Shown here: positions 21,500-33,560 of the stretch, piece after piece | Layout: the number at the start of each line of letters is the position of its first letter | Position numbering within the stretch: position 1 is the stretch's first letter | From: Marsupella aquatica | Lineage: Eukaryota > Marchantiophyta | Length of the DNA: 64,000 nt | NCBI GenBank assembly: GCA_973895155.1 | Contig: OZ316892.1 | Location: 26,784,001-26,848,000 of the forward strand | Direction of reading: 5' to 3' | The notes under the pieces: model-generated | What the model was told of the DNA's origin: nothing | The model's database searches: none | Seen by the model: the letters and a program-made list of their open reading frames with translations, nothing else | Made by a program: the position numbers and the translations under genes

Positions 21500-22530
21500 C
21501 TCTGATGGATTTTCATGAAGCAATTTCCAGAAAGGAGATTCGATGCTGTTCTGCTCGATGAATTTTCGTCACCAAATTTTGCAGTAAGCGGGGGTGATCT
21601 CAGAAAGATTGGGAGATTTGATGCTGCTCTGCTCCACCGATTTCATCAACTTATGACATCTCCTCGAAGCGAGGAAGATCTGATGCAGGTGTGCTCGATG
21701 AATTTCAGGACCCAGTGTCCGCTAAGCCATCACAATTCGATGCTGTCATTTCTGTTATGATGAAATTCTGGATTCGTTAGGATGAAATTTGCAGTACGCT
21801 GTGGAGATCTCTGTAAGCCATGGATATTGGAAGGACGTGGTCGATGGCTTTCGTTACAAAATTTGCAAATTGAAAGGGGAAGATCTGAAACTCGGGGGCA
21901 CTTGATGCGGTCCTCCTCGATCGATTCCATCAACTTACTCATCTCCACGAAGCGAGGAAGATTTGACGCTATTGTGATTGATGAATTTCATGACCCACTC
22001 TCCCTTAAAGCCATTACAATTCGATAGAATTCGTTACGATGAAATTTGCAGTACGCGAGGTAGATCTCTGTAAGCCAGGGAGATTGGATGCTCGTTTTCG
22101 ATGGAATTCATAACGAAATTTGTAAGTGAAAAGGGGAGATTTCAGATAGTCGCGGGCATTTGATGCTGTCCTGCTCGATCGATTTCATCCACTTACTCAT
22201 CTCCACGAAGTGACCAAGTGAGGAAGATCTGACGCTGTTGTGCTCGATGGATTTCATGACTCACTCTCACTAAGCCACTACGATTTGACGCTCTCCTTGA
22301 ATCCTGTTCGATGGGTCTTGTCATGATGAGGCATGATGCAAGTTTCGTCACGATGAGATTTGCTGTACGCGGTGGAGATCTCTGTAGGCCAGGAAGTTTT
22401 AATGCTCGTTATGTTCGATGGCTTTCATAACGAAATTTTGCAAAGTAAACGGTGAACTATCAGTAAGGTAGGGCCATCTGATGCAGTGGTGGTCTAGAAA
22501 TTTCATGGACCAAATTTCTACTGAACTCGG
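21500..22530. repeat. Degenerate higher-order tandem repeat, periods about 257-312 bp
   Basis: A unit beginning gatgaaatttgcagtacgc and followed by ggagatctctgtaagcca recurs near 21781, 22038 and 22350. Within each unit smaller phrases (ctcgatgaatttcatga, ctcatctccacgaag, gaggaagat(c/t)tga) repeat two or three times. Earlier, more diverged units start near 21515. There is no conserved frame. Confidence 0.75.
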
Positions 22531-22534
22531 GATA

Positions 22535-25230
22535 TTTGATGCTGTTCTGTGGAATGGGATAAGATATCGAGCGACTTTCTCCAAGGGGAAAAAGTTTTGG
22601 AAACGGGAAGAAGCTGCTATTGCCGATGATTTCAGGCTCATTCGCGAATATTGAAGCTCATCGATAGCCGAGTAGTCGAGAACATGAAGCAAACAAATGA
22701 CCATGGATCCCTTTGTTACACATTGTAAGTTCCTTCAGGATCTTATAAATGGTCGTCTTGAGAAAATTATGCCAAAGATGGAGAACACAGTAAGAGCTGA
22801 AGAAACTTTTGAAACGAGATTGACTGCAATGATCAGTGTCTTAGTGTTGTTCGGACATCAGTACCGATGGCGAGAGTAGAGAGGTAAAAACAACAAGCGT
22901 GTCAAATTTTGGATCTTTCAAGAAATCGTAACCCGCCCGCAACAGTCCCGGTGTTCGGAGAGTCGCTGTGTGTGGTCTTTTCCAAACAAGAGGACGGATT
23001 GATCGAAGGGAAGTACGGGAATAACTACAGTAAGATCCTTCAGGAACTTCAAGATCAACTCGTGAACTTTGTTTCTTTCTCAATTGTCACTCTCGTTATC
23101 TGTAATAATATGAAGCGGAGAAAACAGAAAACAAAGTGGTCTAGTAGAGAGAGCTAAACGTGAGGAAGGAGAGCCGTTGTAATATTCTGTACACAGAGAT
23201 CTTTCCAAAAGTCTCTTTCGATAATGGTTCTCCAGTCCTTTCCAGACCCCGCAAGAGGTCGAGAAAACAGAGAACAGACCTCTAATTAGAACATATGAAT
23301 TTAGTCCTCTAACAGGTCTGTTCTGTTTAGAATAAGAACACACTCCCAAAGAACAAAAGTCCAGAGGATCCCGACGGCAAGGTAAGAGACCCAATAAAGG
23401 GGATAAAAAAGGAAAAACCTGTGACTACCAACGAGCAAAAAGCCTGCGAGTCACCCATGACAGCAAATGAGCCAAAGCACTAATTAGCAATAAACTTGAA
23501 AGTCTGGTAAAGCTCTGGAGTAAACCACATATCAAGGTCGCAAGACAAATTTGTAGAGAGGCTCTAAAACAGGATTGGCCCTCCCCAGAATGTTGAATGC
23601 CTGAGATGCCCCTCCCCAGAATAGTGAATGCCTTCCCCAGAAGTGAATGCCTGAGAATGCCCGAGTTAGGGGTGCAAAAGACATCCGTTATCTAAAAAAA
23701 CACTGACAGAAACGTTTGATCTGTTTATGAGAAAAAACTCAATCCGTCTAGAACAGTTGACCTGTTTCACAACAGTATTTAGTATTTCCCAGACAGCTCG
23801 AGCAATGAATATATAGTAGAGCGACAAACTGATGACAGTGTTATCAAGACTATACGCGTCGTCCCCCTCTGACTGTGCATACACTTGCTGTCAATTTGAC
23901 GGCAGTACTCCGCAATGAAGGATGGAAACAGCAGAGAGACGAAAGATATGTTGAAAGAAAAATACATGTCTGCCACTTCGTACTGCACAGAAGCTGTCAA
24001 AGTCATTTGTCTGGAACACGGCGAGAACGATGGAAACAGACAGAGAGCGAAAGACGGAAGAAAAAATTATCAACAGTACGTTAGCTTCGTTGATATAATT
24101 AAACCTACAGTATCAATTCAAAGGAGTCATACTCAATCACCGACATAGGGAAATTGAAGCCTGCATGGGACTGAGCTTGTGGACCATCCAATCTCCATGG
24201 ACTGTGACACCCTTAACATTGTCACCGGCTCATCTTGGTCCTGTTTTGAAAGATGTTGATGAGAAAATTCTCTTCATATGCAGAGGAATTGCTTGTTCTT
24301 GATTTAGTTAGAAGCGGCTTGAAAAGAACTTTCAGACCACTCTAATATGGTCAACTTTTGTTAAGAAGTGAGAGAGCTATCAATTTTCAAAAACTGCCCC
24401 CTCACTCGATGTACTCGTCTCGTTTTTTAAAAGTTTTTTAAATGCAATTGTTTACGTCCAATTTCTCGCTGGGTATGCAGTGGAATTGACTGTTCGTAGA
24501 TTCCAAGTAGCTTGGAAATATCTTTCCATCCAGTGTGATGTAGCCAACTTTCATAAAGCATTAAAGAGCTACAAATTTCAAAAGGTGATTGTCTTTTCGT
24601 CAATCACATTTCACTCTTCTAAGCAATGTATAATCTGGGCAGAACAAGAAAGTTTGGCTGCAGCAAATTGCATGTTGCAAAATTCCATCAGACCCACCAT
24701 TTGACAGACGAGGTCCACCTTGGCTTCAATTTCCAGACATACGGGAGCGAAAGAAACCCAACCACAAAAATACAGGCACGTCCGAAAATCTACAGATAGT
24801 GATATAGCTGACTGTACTTGGTGCCAACTGGAGAGAGGTAGAGATCGAGTTCCAAGCGAGCAATGATGGGCACTCAAACAGCGAAAGAGGCCATTTTCAT
24901 AGGGTGGCGATATTTGTACAGTACTCGAGTTCAGTCCAGCTAGGTGCGTTTTGCACTTTTTCCAAGGTGAGTGTGCAAATCATTGAAGATATTATAGAGG
25001 AGTTTTTATGGGAAACTCATTTAACATGGCTATTGGGCCCCACCACATTACCTTGCTTGTTGGAAGAAGGTGAAGCATGAGAATGTATGTCTTCACATTT
25101 CTTGGGCTTAAGGCAGAAGGTGAAGACATGACCATGTATGTCTTCACGCTTCATGCAAGTGAAGGTAGAGTTTGCTCGACATTGGTCATGAAGCAAGTGT
25201 GCCCCACTTTACCAATCTTCATTGTGGAAC
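22535..25230. other. Intergenic region without recognised gene
   Basis: Open frames are short and without domains. About 23268-23340 holds a weak inverted repeat around agaacagacct / aggtctgttct. A short tandem repeat lies at 23575-23660 (separate entry). Confidence 0.4.
23575..23665. repeat. Three copies of a ~27 bp unit (cctccccagaatgttgaatg-like)
   Basis: The phrase ccccagaa(t)(g/a/-)tgaatgcct occurs three times within 90 bp, with short linkers such as gagaatgcc. Confidence 0.65.
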
Positions 25231-25239
25231 CCTAGGATC

Positions 25240-25960
25240 CCAGTTCACACTGCATAAGTTGATCAACTTTTGTGCAAACCTCCATTTTAAAGTGAGGTTA
25301 AGCAAAGCCTTTGTAAGCAAACCACTTGACACTTAGAAAACCTGGAAAGTGGTTCTGAGTTCAAGCTTCATCAATTCATCAACTTTTGCACAAACCCATA
25401 TCCCAAAGTGAGGTTCTCCAAAGTCCTTTGTACACAATAGACTGGGCACTTCAAAAATTGGAGGAGATTCTGAGTTTAAGTCCGAGGTTGAAACTTCACA
25501 AACCCTTATCCCAAAGTGAGGTTCACCAAAGCTTTTTGCACACAAAGGACTTGATACTAAGAAAGCTTGGAGGAGGGGTACTTCAAGCTTCATCAGTTCA
25601 TCAACTTTTGCACAAACCCCCAGGTTACCAAAGTGATGTTCACCAACGCCCTTTTGCACTCCAAAACTTGAAATTAGACAAACTTGGATCCTTATTCGTA
25701 TTTCTACCTTCATCACTGTCTTGATCGGCCTACTTTCATGCAATCCCTCATCCCAAAGTGAGATTCATGCACTGGTACCCTTTGCACACAAAACAAACTT
25801 GACACTTAGACAACTTGGATGCTCCTAGTTACTTGGAGAGCTTCATCAGTTGACCAACTTGCACAAACCCTCATCCCCAAGTGGGATTCACAAAAGCCCA
25901 TTGCACACAAAATACTTGACACTTAGAAAAACACAAGGACCTTTGTTCTCACCCAATGGA
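25240..25960. repeat. Tandem array, about six diverged copies of a ~110-120 bp unit
   Basis: Recurring blocks are gcacaaaccc, tcatcccaaagtgaggttca, gcacacaaa(g/a)acttgac(a), cttagaa and agcttcatcagttcatcaac. Copies are near 25270, 25390, 25500, 25610, 25745 and 25865. No conserved coding frame. Confidence 0.75.
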
Positions 25961-25964
25961 AGCT

Positions 25965-26890
25965 TTGACACTTAGAAAAATGGGAGGTTCCTTTTGTATC
26001 ACCTAAATGGAAGTTTGCAAGCATCTAAACTCTAAGCGTGGGACATAAGGGGTTGTAATTGGAGGTTTTTGTAGTGGCTTTTCTGTGTACCATTAACCAG
26101 GTTCCCACCTAGCCATAGACCCCTTTGCCAGGATCCAATAGTCATCCTTAAATCTCAGGATTTTAATGGTCAGATGTCAGTCTAGGAAAATTAGTATAAG
26201 GAATATTCCTAGCAAGTTCTACTTCACACAAGGTGACATTACCAACACTGGAAAGAGACAAAATTAGGCTGGTTGTAGTAGTCTCAAACCTCAAATTTGA
26301 TGGACCCTAACTTAGTAGTAGTTACGGTCACAGACATAAAAAGTCATGGATTACCAAATTCATGATCCATAACATTTTGCCATAAGGATTGGTTGTATGA
26401 CCACAAGCCATTGTAGAGGCTAGTGAAGAAAAAACAAACAATAATACTTTTACACAACCCTCTCAAAAGCTGTGACCATTTGTTTGTGGCCAGAAGCCAT
26501 CCTCCTTAGCTATGAAGCTTTGAGAGTTCCTCTAGGGCGTGTCACCCCACTGCCATAAGCAAGGTCTTATGGCTGTGACTTTTTGGACGTAGCATCCTTA
26601 TGGGCATGTATTTAGGTAGTCTGTAGTGTTTTTGTCCTGGCCATAAAAGCACTTTATCCTTGGCCGTAACTTGGTGACAGACTTGCTTTGACACCCCTAA
26701 TAGCAACACTAGTCAAAGTCATATGGACATGTGTATATGGCCAAGAGCCATCATCCTTAACTATGAAAGCTTTGAGAGTCCCTTTTAGGGCTGTTGGAGC
26801 AGTGCCATAAGCAAGGTCTTTGACTTTTTGGAAGAAACATCTTAATTATGGGGCCCATCTTTAGGTAGTCTGTAGCGTTTTTGTCAGCCC
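25965..26890. other. Intergenic region with two dispersed repeat families
   Basis: About 26098-26165 (ttcccacctagccatagacc, then ccttaaatctcagg) matches a diverged copy near 54628-54690. Segments 26474-26535 and 26735-26790 are copies of the family also seen at 4677-4735 (tttgtttgtggccagaagcc, then agctttgagag). No gene recognised. Confidence 0.55.
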
Positions 26891-27480
26891 CATTAGCAAC
26901 ACTGTCGAAAGTCACATGGCCATTTGTTTGTGGCCAAAAGCCGCCTATGAACGAAGCTTTGAGAGGCCCCATCAGCAACACTGGCAAAAGTCCAAAAAAC
27001 ATATGAATGAGAGGCCCTATCAGCAACACTGGCACAAGTCCAAAACCATATGAATGAAGCTATGAGAGGCCCTATCAGCAACACTGGCAAAAGTCCAAAA
27101 ACATATGAATGAAGCTATGAGAGGCCCTATCAGCAACACTGGCAAAAGTCTAAAGTACATATGAATGAAGCTTTGAGAGGTCCTATTAGCAACACTGGAA
27201 AAAGTCCCAAAAAAATATGAAGGAAGCTTTGAGAGGCCCTATCAGCAACACTGGCAAAAGTCCAAAAACCATATGAATGAAGCTTTGAGAGGCCATATTA
27301 GCAACACTGGAAAAAGTCCCAAAAACATATGAAGGAAGCTTTGAGAGGCCCTATTAGCAACACTGGCAAAAGTCCAAAACCATAAGAATGAAGCTTTGAG
27401 AGGCCCCAATTAGCAACACTGGCAAAAGTCCAAAAACCATATGAATGAAGCTTTGAGAGGCCCTATTAGCGAAAGTCCAA
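26890..27480. repeat. Tandem array of a ~56 bp unit, about ten copies
   Basis: The unit runs agcaacactggcaaaagtcc, aaaacatatgaatgaagctt, tgagaggccctatc. Most copies are highly similar; some have a(t)tag in place of atcag or lose several bases. The unit's end (gaagctttgagag-cc) matches the dispersed family immediately upstream, so the array probably grew from one such copy. Confidence 0.9.
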
Positions 27481-27900
27481 AAACCTTAAAATTACGAGGC
27501 TTGCAAATGAAGGAGTTCCTACAAACAGTCATCTCAGTGACCCCAAAGCTATGCTGAGGAACAGTCGACCTCAATGCGGAGAGCAGAGCTTGCTTGCTAA
27601 GCACCGGAACGTCAACGTGAGAAATGTGCGTTGCCATGGAAAAAGTTGTTGGGAAACGGAATGACCGCGACTGTGCAATCTCTAATCAGTCGGGGGCAAG
27701 TGGAGCAAGTGGAGCGAGTGGAAGCTTACAGCAGTAGCTTCAGCTTCCAGTAATTATCCGCAGCTGTCGATGCATTCTTTGCTCCCACTGCTGAGTGTAC
27801 CATACTAAAGGAATGACAGTGAATCCGAGATTTGGATAGATTGACAGAAAAAGTGCTCGATTGGGATCACATCTGGTGGCGGCTTTTCCCCAATTGAATA

Positions 27901-27929
27901 AGAGAAGAGAAGAGAAGAGAAGAGAAGAG
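27901..27929. repeat. Pentanucleotide microsatellite (agaga/agaag)
   Basis: About six copies of a gaaga-type unit; flanks are unremarkable. Confidence 0.85.
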
Positions 27930-28653
27930 TAGAGGTGACGGTCTTTTGCTCGTATCCTGAACATTTTTCTAGGCCGAGGAAGATGATTGCTACAGTGGTC
28001 GTCGTTGTCAATGTTGTACGCCGCCTTGCAGTAAGTGGTTGGGAGGGTTGCTGCTGAGAGGAGTGTTCCACATTTTTCACGGCAGCTGGAGATGGATGGA
28101 GACCGCGCTAGGTGGCGGCAAGGCAAGCAGTGTCTCCTCGTTTCTTAGACCGCTATGGAAATACTAGAAACGTTGAAGCTGGAAGGAGGTCTCAGTTTGA
28201 AAATATAGCCTGGAGATGGAGGCGGAGAAACAACCAACGGGAGACGTAATGTTATTAAAGTGTGATTTTTATCGAAGGAATTCACCCTCGCATTTTTTAA
28301 GGCGTGGTTCGTAGAACACCAAATTACAGCAGGCTCCTGATATATGAGTCATCTTCAGAGTAGTTGATGTTCATACCTGCGCGATCCAGGAGCGTGTACA
28401 GCCAACCTTCAAATAGCTAGGAAAGGCTCTGGACCCTCTTAACGACTGAACTCCAGCAGTAATTTGGTCATGACCAAGGACAGAGAGTTTGAATGATTGA
28501 AATCATAAACATCATCGAAGTTCGTCACAATCTGCGTCAATTTTCTTTTAAGGTTCCTGGTTGGATATCTCGTCCATTGGAGGTGCTCTAAGGTGGAATT
28601 CGCTCATCGAAAGTTGTTAATTTCTAGCTGCAGACCGAGTAGTCGTCCAACAG
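27930..28653. other. Upstream region of the P450 gene
   Basis: No gene recognised. A minus-strand open frame at 27740-28126 starts without an ATG and shows no domain. This segment likely contains the P450 promoter and 5' UTR, but no convincing TATA element was identified. Confidence 0.35.
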
Positions 28654-31600
28654 ATGGCTGGAGAATTCATCTATTCTCTGCCGCAGATGGAACTGGCAAG
28701 TGCGAAGGCTGGATGCATCACTGTCCTAATAGTGAGCGCGATGTACTTTGGGATTTGGCGCCCTTATAAGCGGCACACATTTTACAGGCGGCAGAGGCTG
28801 AAGGGCCCGGATTTTAGGCCTCTGATTGGCAATTGGATGGATATCTGGAATTTGCAACGCAAGTTCGCGACATTAAAACGTCAAAACGCACATCCAGCTG
28901 CTGATGTGGCCGTCCGCAGCTTGCCGCATTTGTTTCAATGGAGCAAGCTTTACGGTGAGTTTTGCATTTATCCGATTCTCTTACACTATTCAGATTTTCT
29001 CGCAGCTGAACGCAATTAGCTAGGAGTATTGGAAAACGCTCTCCCCTCATTGTGGTTAGACCTGAATCGTAACATTAAGTTCCACATTAGAATAGAAGAG
29101 ATACATTATTAGTAATCTTTGTCGTACTTTTCCTCCAGCTTAGATCCAATTCCCAGTTCAACTGGACTTCCAACTCTTCGGGAAAGGAAATTATTCCTTG
29201 GCCTTGTAAACTTAATCCAGAGTAGGAATCCTCTTTCCATTGATTGCAATCATGATGACAACAGTCCAGTGCATTTGGAAGACAAATAGCACAATATCGT
29301 CCGTCAAACAAAGTGGATCTTCCGTAGCCATTCATATTTTCCCAGTTTAGTACAGTCGGGCCTTTGGAGAATCGTTTTGTAGACTTACAGATTAAATCCA
29401 GAGATGCTCGTCATCATGGCGAAATTATCACAACCCACGATCACGCGGACGAACATAAGTCGGCCACCATTCCTTTCAAGCTCAAACAACGCTACCCCTG
29501 TTCGGTTCGTTACCACGAGGAACCTCGTTTCTGTAGTGCTAACGGGGAACCTCCTTTGTTTTGTCAATGCCAAAACAGAAAACAATATTATGTAGTGAGC
29601 TTAGTAAGCGCATTTAATGACGGCCTGGTGTTTGTCGCTGATCTTTCTGCGATCGTTTGATACTTGAATAATAACATTTCTAATTGATGATCAAATGCAG
29701 GTTCTATGTTCACGTACATGGAAGGGACTACAGTAAACCTATGTGTTTCAGACGTCGACATCATAAAAGAATTGCTGGTAAACAAATCTGATTGCTATCG
29801 TAGAAATCCGACCTGGTTTTTCTGGCGCAACATCAGCGATGGGTCCGGAAGGTCATTCTTAGAGCAGCTGGGCAATTCTAAGGCTCTAAATGTGATGGTC
29901 CACTGCCAGCCCAACCGCTCGTCCAAGCTGAGGGCAATATTGGGGCCTGGGACTGATTTTGACATCAACTCCATTCAGGTGCTTCTTCTGCTAAGCGTTT
30001 CTCAATATTGGGGTGTTCTACGAATCTATCTATTGAAGCTGAGGCTAATCGATATTTGCCTCGATTTTCTACGAGTCGGCATCGTCCATGAGATGTATCT
30101 TTCTACAAATGAGTCTCCCCTGTTGAGTCATTCTACTATTAACAGCCTCGACCTCTTGACCCAGCTTTTCACAAATCAGTCAGTAGAAGCACAGATTGAG
30201 CGAGAATTGTGATCAATTATAAGGACTAAACACCTAGACTGAAATTTCTGTTCCACGATTAGTCTTTAGAATTACAGACAAAGATGTGGACTCTGAAGGC
30301 TTACAGAAGTCCTTATGGTTGACTGCGCAGGGCATTTTGCAGAGGGCCATCATTCAGTGCAAAACTCTGGTGACCCTATGGGAACAGTTGATCGATGAAG
30401 GCTTCGACGTGGGGGATGGCACGTTCAAGGTGGATGCAACGCACGACATCGCAAAAACTAGTATGAGTGTCGTCCTCACGAATCTGATCGGCTCCACTCT
30501 ATCGAGCCAAGACCTCGAAATGATCCATTCCGTCTTGAAAACCCAGGGAGACGAGTTCGAGAATGCCACCAGGGCTTGCTCCCTCTTCGGCGGCTGTAGG
30601 TGTGCTTCTTCACCTCTCTTCACCCATTTGAGGACTTACTAGAGACAACAACGAGAATGGAAGGACACATAAAGAGTGCCCCGGAAGTTTCAAACAGTTT
30701 TCAACGGTAGTAATTGTCTCTGAGCCTGGGTTGAAGAGGAACCATCCATTGGCGATTTCAGTCTGACTAATCGTCTCTGAGCCCAGTTTCCAAGTTTGAA
30801 GTGTCATCATTCGTTTAGATTTCAATCTCACTAATCGTCTTTGAGCTCATTGTGAAAGTTACAAATGTATAAACGCATTTAAATTTTCAATCGGGTTAGG
30901 CGTCTCTGAACCTGACTTTGAAACTTTGACATGTAACTATTCATGTCGACTCTAAGTCTCACTTGGTGTGTCTGAGCTCATTTTGAAATCTCGAAGCGTA
31001 TCTACTCCTTTGCGTGTTCCGTGTTGCTACTTGTCGATAGTACCAAATTAAAACAGGTCGGTTGAGCAGTAACCGACCTGTTCATTGTAAGTCATCGTCT
31101 GTGGGCCTCTTTTCTCGTTAGGATGCCGCTTTTCTTATTCACAAATTGAATGTGCAGATCAAAGAAAGATGGCTGGCTAGACCGGCTGCTGTCAGATACA
31201 GTGCAACACAGGTTCCAGACCTTGGAACGGCAAGGTCGGCATGATCCGAGAGACCTAATGGATCTCATGGTTGCCTACTCGTACCACAGCGGAAGGAAGG
31301 ACGTAAGGCAGCTTGTTAGCGACTGCAAGACGATTGTGGCAGCTCAAAAGTCGACCACCTATCTGATTAACAACACTTTACTGCTGCTGGCTCAGCACAG
31401 CGATTGGCAAGTTCAGGCTCGAGCTGAAGTGCAATTCCTCCAGCCCCTGAGCTCTACCTTCGATGAGGATGCAGACGGCTTGAACTTGTTCTACCCCAAG
31501 CTCGCCAAACTGAAAGTTGTAAGTACAGAATTCGCTTCCTTCAAATTGTCGTCCGAAACTTGAGTTGTGGCTTCAGCTTTGGTCTGAGCGCCAGGTTTAT

Positions 31601-32288
31601 CGATGAAACAAATCTCCCCGGCTTAGTTATCTCCATGAGAAATTCTGTCACCTTTATCATCTTTCCTCTTTTTAAAATCCTTTCCCGTTAGTTCTTTCGT
31701 TCACAAAAAGTTGTCTTGTGCATGCTCAATGTTCGCTCTTCAAGACATGTACTTAAGTCGCAGGCTATAGGGCAGTTCCAAACCTTCGATCATTTTGTGA
31801 AGCGGTGATTGAGACGCTCGGATGTTTCACGTGCGCAGCTGAATTTGATCCTGAACGAATCACTACGCCTGGCGCCACCGATCATTTCCGTCGAGAAGCT
31901 GTGCCAGAAACGGAACCGGCTCGGCAAATACACGGTCCTGCCCGGAACAGTCGTGCGGATTCCTATAGTGTTGCTCCACCACAACCACAAACTCTGGGGG
32001 GAGGACTCTGCCTCGTTTCGGCCGGACCGATTCGAGCACAAGGCCGGGAAGAGCACACCCTTCGCCCTGCTCCCATTCTCCGCTGGCTCTTCCGTTTGCC
32101 TGGGATTCAGCTTCGCTCTCCTGGAAGCCAAAATCGTCCTCGCCTCCATCTTGAGCAACTTCTCCTTCCGTCTGTCGCCCGACTATCATGGCGGCACTCC
32201 CTCTCTCAGCATTAGGAAGCTCCAAATGGATGACTTCGCTCAAGCGGCCAACGAAAGACTTTGCAGAACTCGAAGCAGTTTCTTCTAG
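28654..32288 (+). CDS. Cytochrome P450, CYP72-clan type, divergent active site
   Basis: A heme-thiolate monooxygenase of the ER membrane; substrate unknown. My model has exons 28654-28954, 29701-30012 (or -29978), 30278-30599, 31158-31518 and 31839-32288, giving about 570-580 residues. An N-terminal membrane anchor (about 15-35) is followed by the KGPDFRPLIGN hinge and then FTYMEGTTVNLCVSDVDIIKELL, typical of the CYP72 clan. The ExxR motif is intact (ESLR, 439-442), as is FRPDRF (492-497). Three hallmark positions are altered. The I-helix motif is AAQKSTT (373-379) where A-G-x-E/D-T-T is usual. The heme loop is FSAGSSVCLG (512-521), with Cys519 present but Ser in place of Arg. The usual Trp of the C-helix WxxxR is not seen. 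The consensus donor after exon 2 (29979) breaks the frame with exon 3; a weaker donor at 30013 restores it. The gene may be a diverged enzyme or a decaying copy. Confidence 0.75.
30690..31010. repeat. Degenerate ~65 bp tandem repeats in P450 intron 3
   Basis: The phrase aatcgtctctgagcc(c/t) and variants (ggcgtctctgaacctg, gtgtgtctgagctcatt) recur four to five times, each followed by a ttt(g)aaa-containing block. They lie wholly inside the intron between exons 3 and 4. Confidence 0.65.
31052..31082. repeat. Perfect 12-bp hairpin in P450 intron 3
   Basis: aacaggtcggtt, loop gagcagt, then aaccgacctgtt: a perfect reverse complement about 75 bp upstream of the exon 4 acceptor. Confidence 0.85.
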
Positions 32289-32363
32289 CAAATTAATACC
32301 GTGTCCCCATTGGTTTTTCTTGATCCAAACAAGAAGCTCCAGCTACACACCGGAAACCTTGGT

Positions 32364-32364
<1 letters not shown>

Positions 32365-32398
<34 letters not shown>
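32365..32398. repeat. (AG)17 microsatellite in the P450 3' region
   Basis: An uninterrupted dinucleotide run starting about 75 bp after the P450 stop codon, probably in the 3' UTR. Confidence 0.95.
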
Positions 32399-32403
<5 letters not shown>

Positions 32404-32524
32404 GATTCCATCGTCGTTTGTCCCAATTGATTCGCCCGCCAAACTCACTTTTCGCCTCATGTCTGTAGTTCATACACCCAACAGACAGGAACGCTAGCTC
32501 CGCGTAATCCCTTGGAGCTGAACA

Positions 32525-33560
32525 AAATTGAAAACTCATTCATCACCAATCCCCTCTACATCGCTGGAAAATTCACAGAACCGGTCACAGCAATGTCCTT
32601 CAGACAGACCTTTTTGTCAGACACAGACCGACGGACAGCGAAGATGCAGGTGAACAGCTTGTGTTGAAGACTGTTTCTTGAGTGGAATCCAAGGCTCTGT
32701 AGACCGACCAATTCGCCGCTTCTGCGGGACCACCTCCCTTGGCGATGACCAGAATTCAAAACTGTCATTCATCACCAATCATCTCTCCAATCATCGCTGG
32801 AAAATCCACAGAACCAGTCACAGGGCTCTCCCTCAGACAGACAAGGATCAGACAGACGGACAGAGAAAATGCAGGTGAACAGTTTCTTCGAGTATTGTTT
32901 CTTGAGAGGCTCTGTAGACCGACCAATTCTCCGCTCTACGGGAGCGCATTACCAACATTGAAAGTGTCATTCACCACCACTCATCTCTACATCGCTGGAA
33001 AATCTAGCGAACCCATTACAGCAATCTCCCTCAGACAGACAACAGACAGACGGACAGGGAAAATGCAGGTGAACAGCTTCTTCTGAATATTGTATCTTGA
33101 GTGGAATGAAAGGCTTTGTAGACCAATTGACCACTCTACGGGAGCGCATGACCGACTTTGAAACTGTCATTCATCACCAATCATGTCGAAAATCCACAGA
33201 ACCAGTCAAAGCAATCTCCCTCAGACAGACGGACGCAGAAAATGCAGGTGAACAGCTTCTTTTGAATACTGTTTCTCTAGTGGAATGCAACGCTCCGTAG
33301 ACCGACCAATTCACCACTCTTCGGGAGCATGTCCCTAAGATTTGACCAAAATTCAAAACTGTCATTCATCACCAATCATCTGTACATCGCTTGAAAATTC
33401 ACAGAACTGGTCACAGACTCACAGCAATCTCCCCCAGACGGAAGGAGAAATGCTGGTGCCCAGTTTCTTCAAGTATTGTTTCTCGAGTGGAATCCAATGC
33501 TCTGTAGACCGAGTGAACAAGAGAGTTGTGGACGTAGTTGGGCAGAAAAGATTAGCAGCC
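32525..33560. repeat. Tandem array of a ~200-230 bp unit, about five copies, directly downstream of the P450
   Basis: Each unit contains tcattcatcaccaatcat, catcgctggaaaatccacag, agcaatctccctcagacaga, aatgcaggtgaacagcttct and ctctgtagaccgaccaattc. Units start near 32533, 32765, 32966, 33165 and 33361. Units vary by indels. No conserved frame. Confidence 0.85.

Noticed and set aside
27740-28126. 128-codon minus-strand frame with hydrophobic stretch
   Set aside because: No ATG at its start; part of the sequence comes from the pentanucleotide microsatellite; no family recognised.
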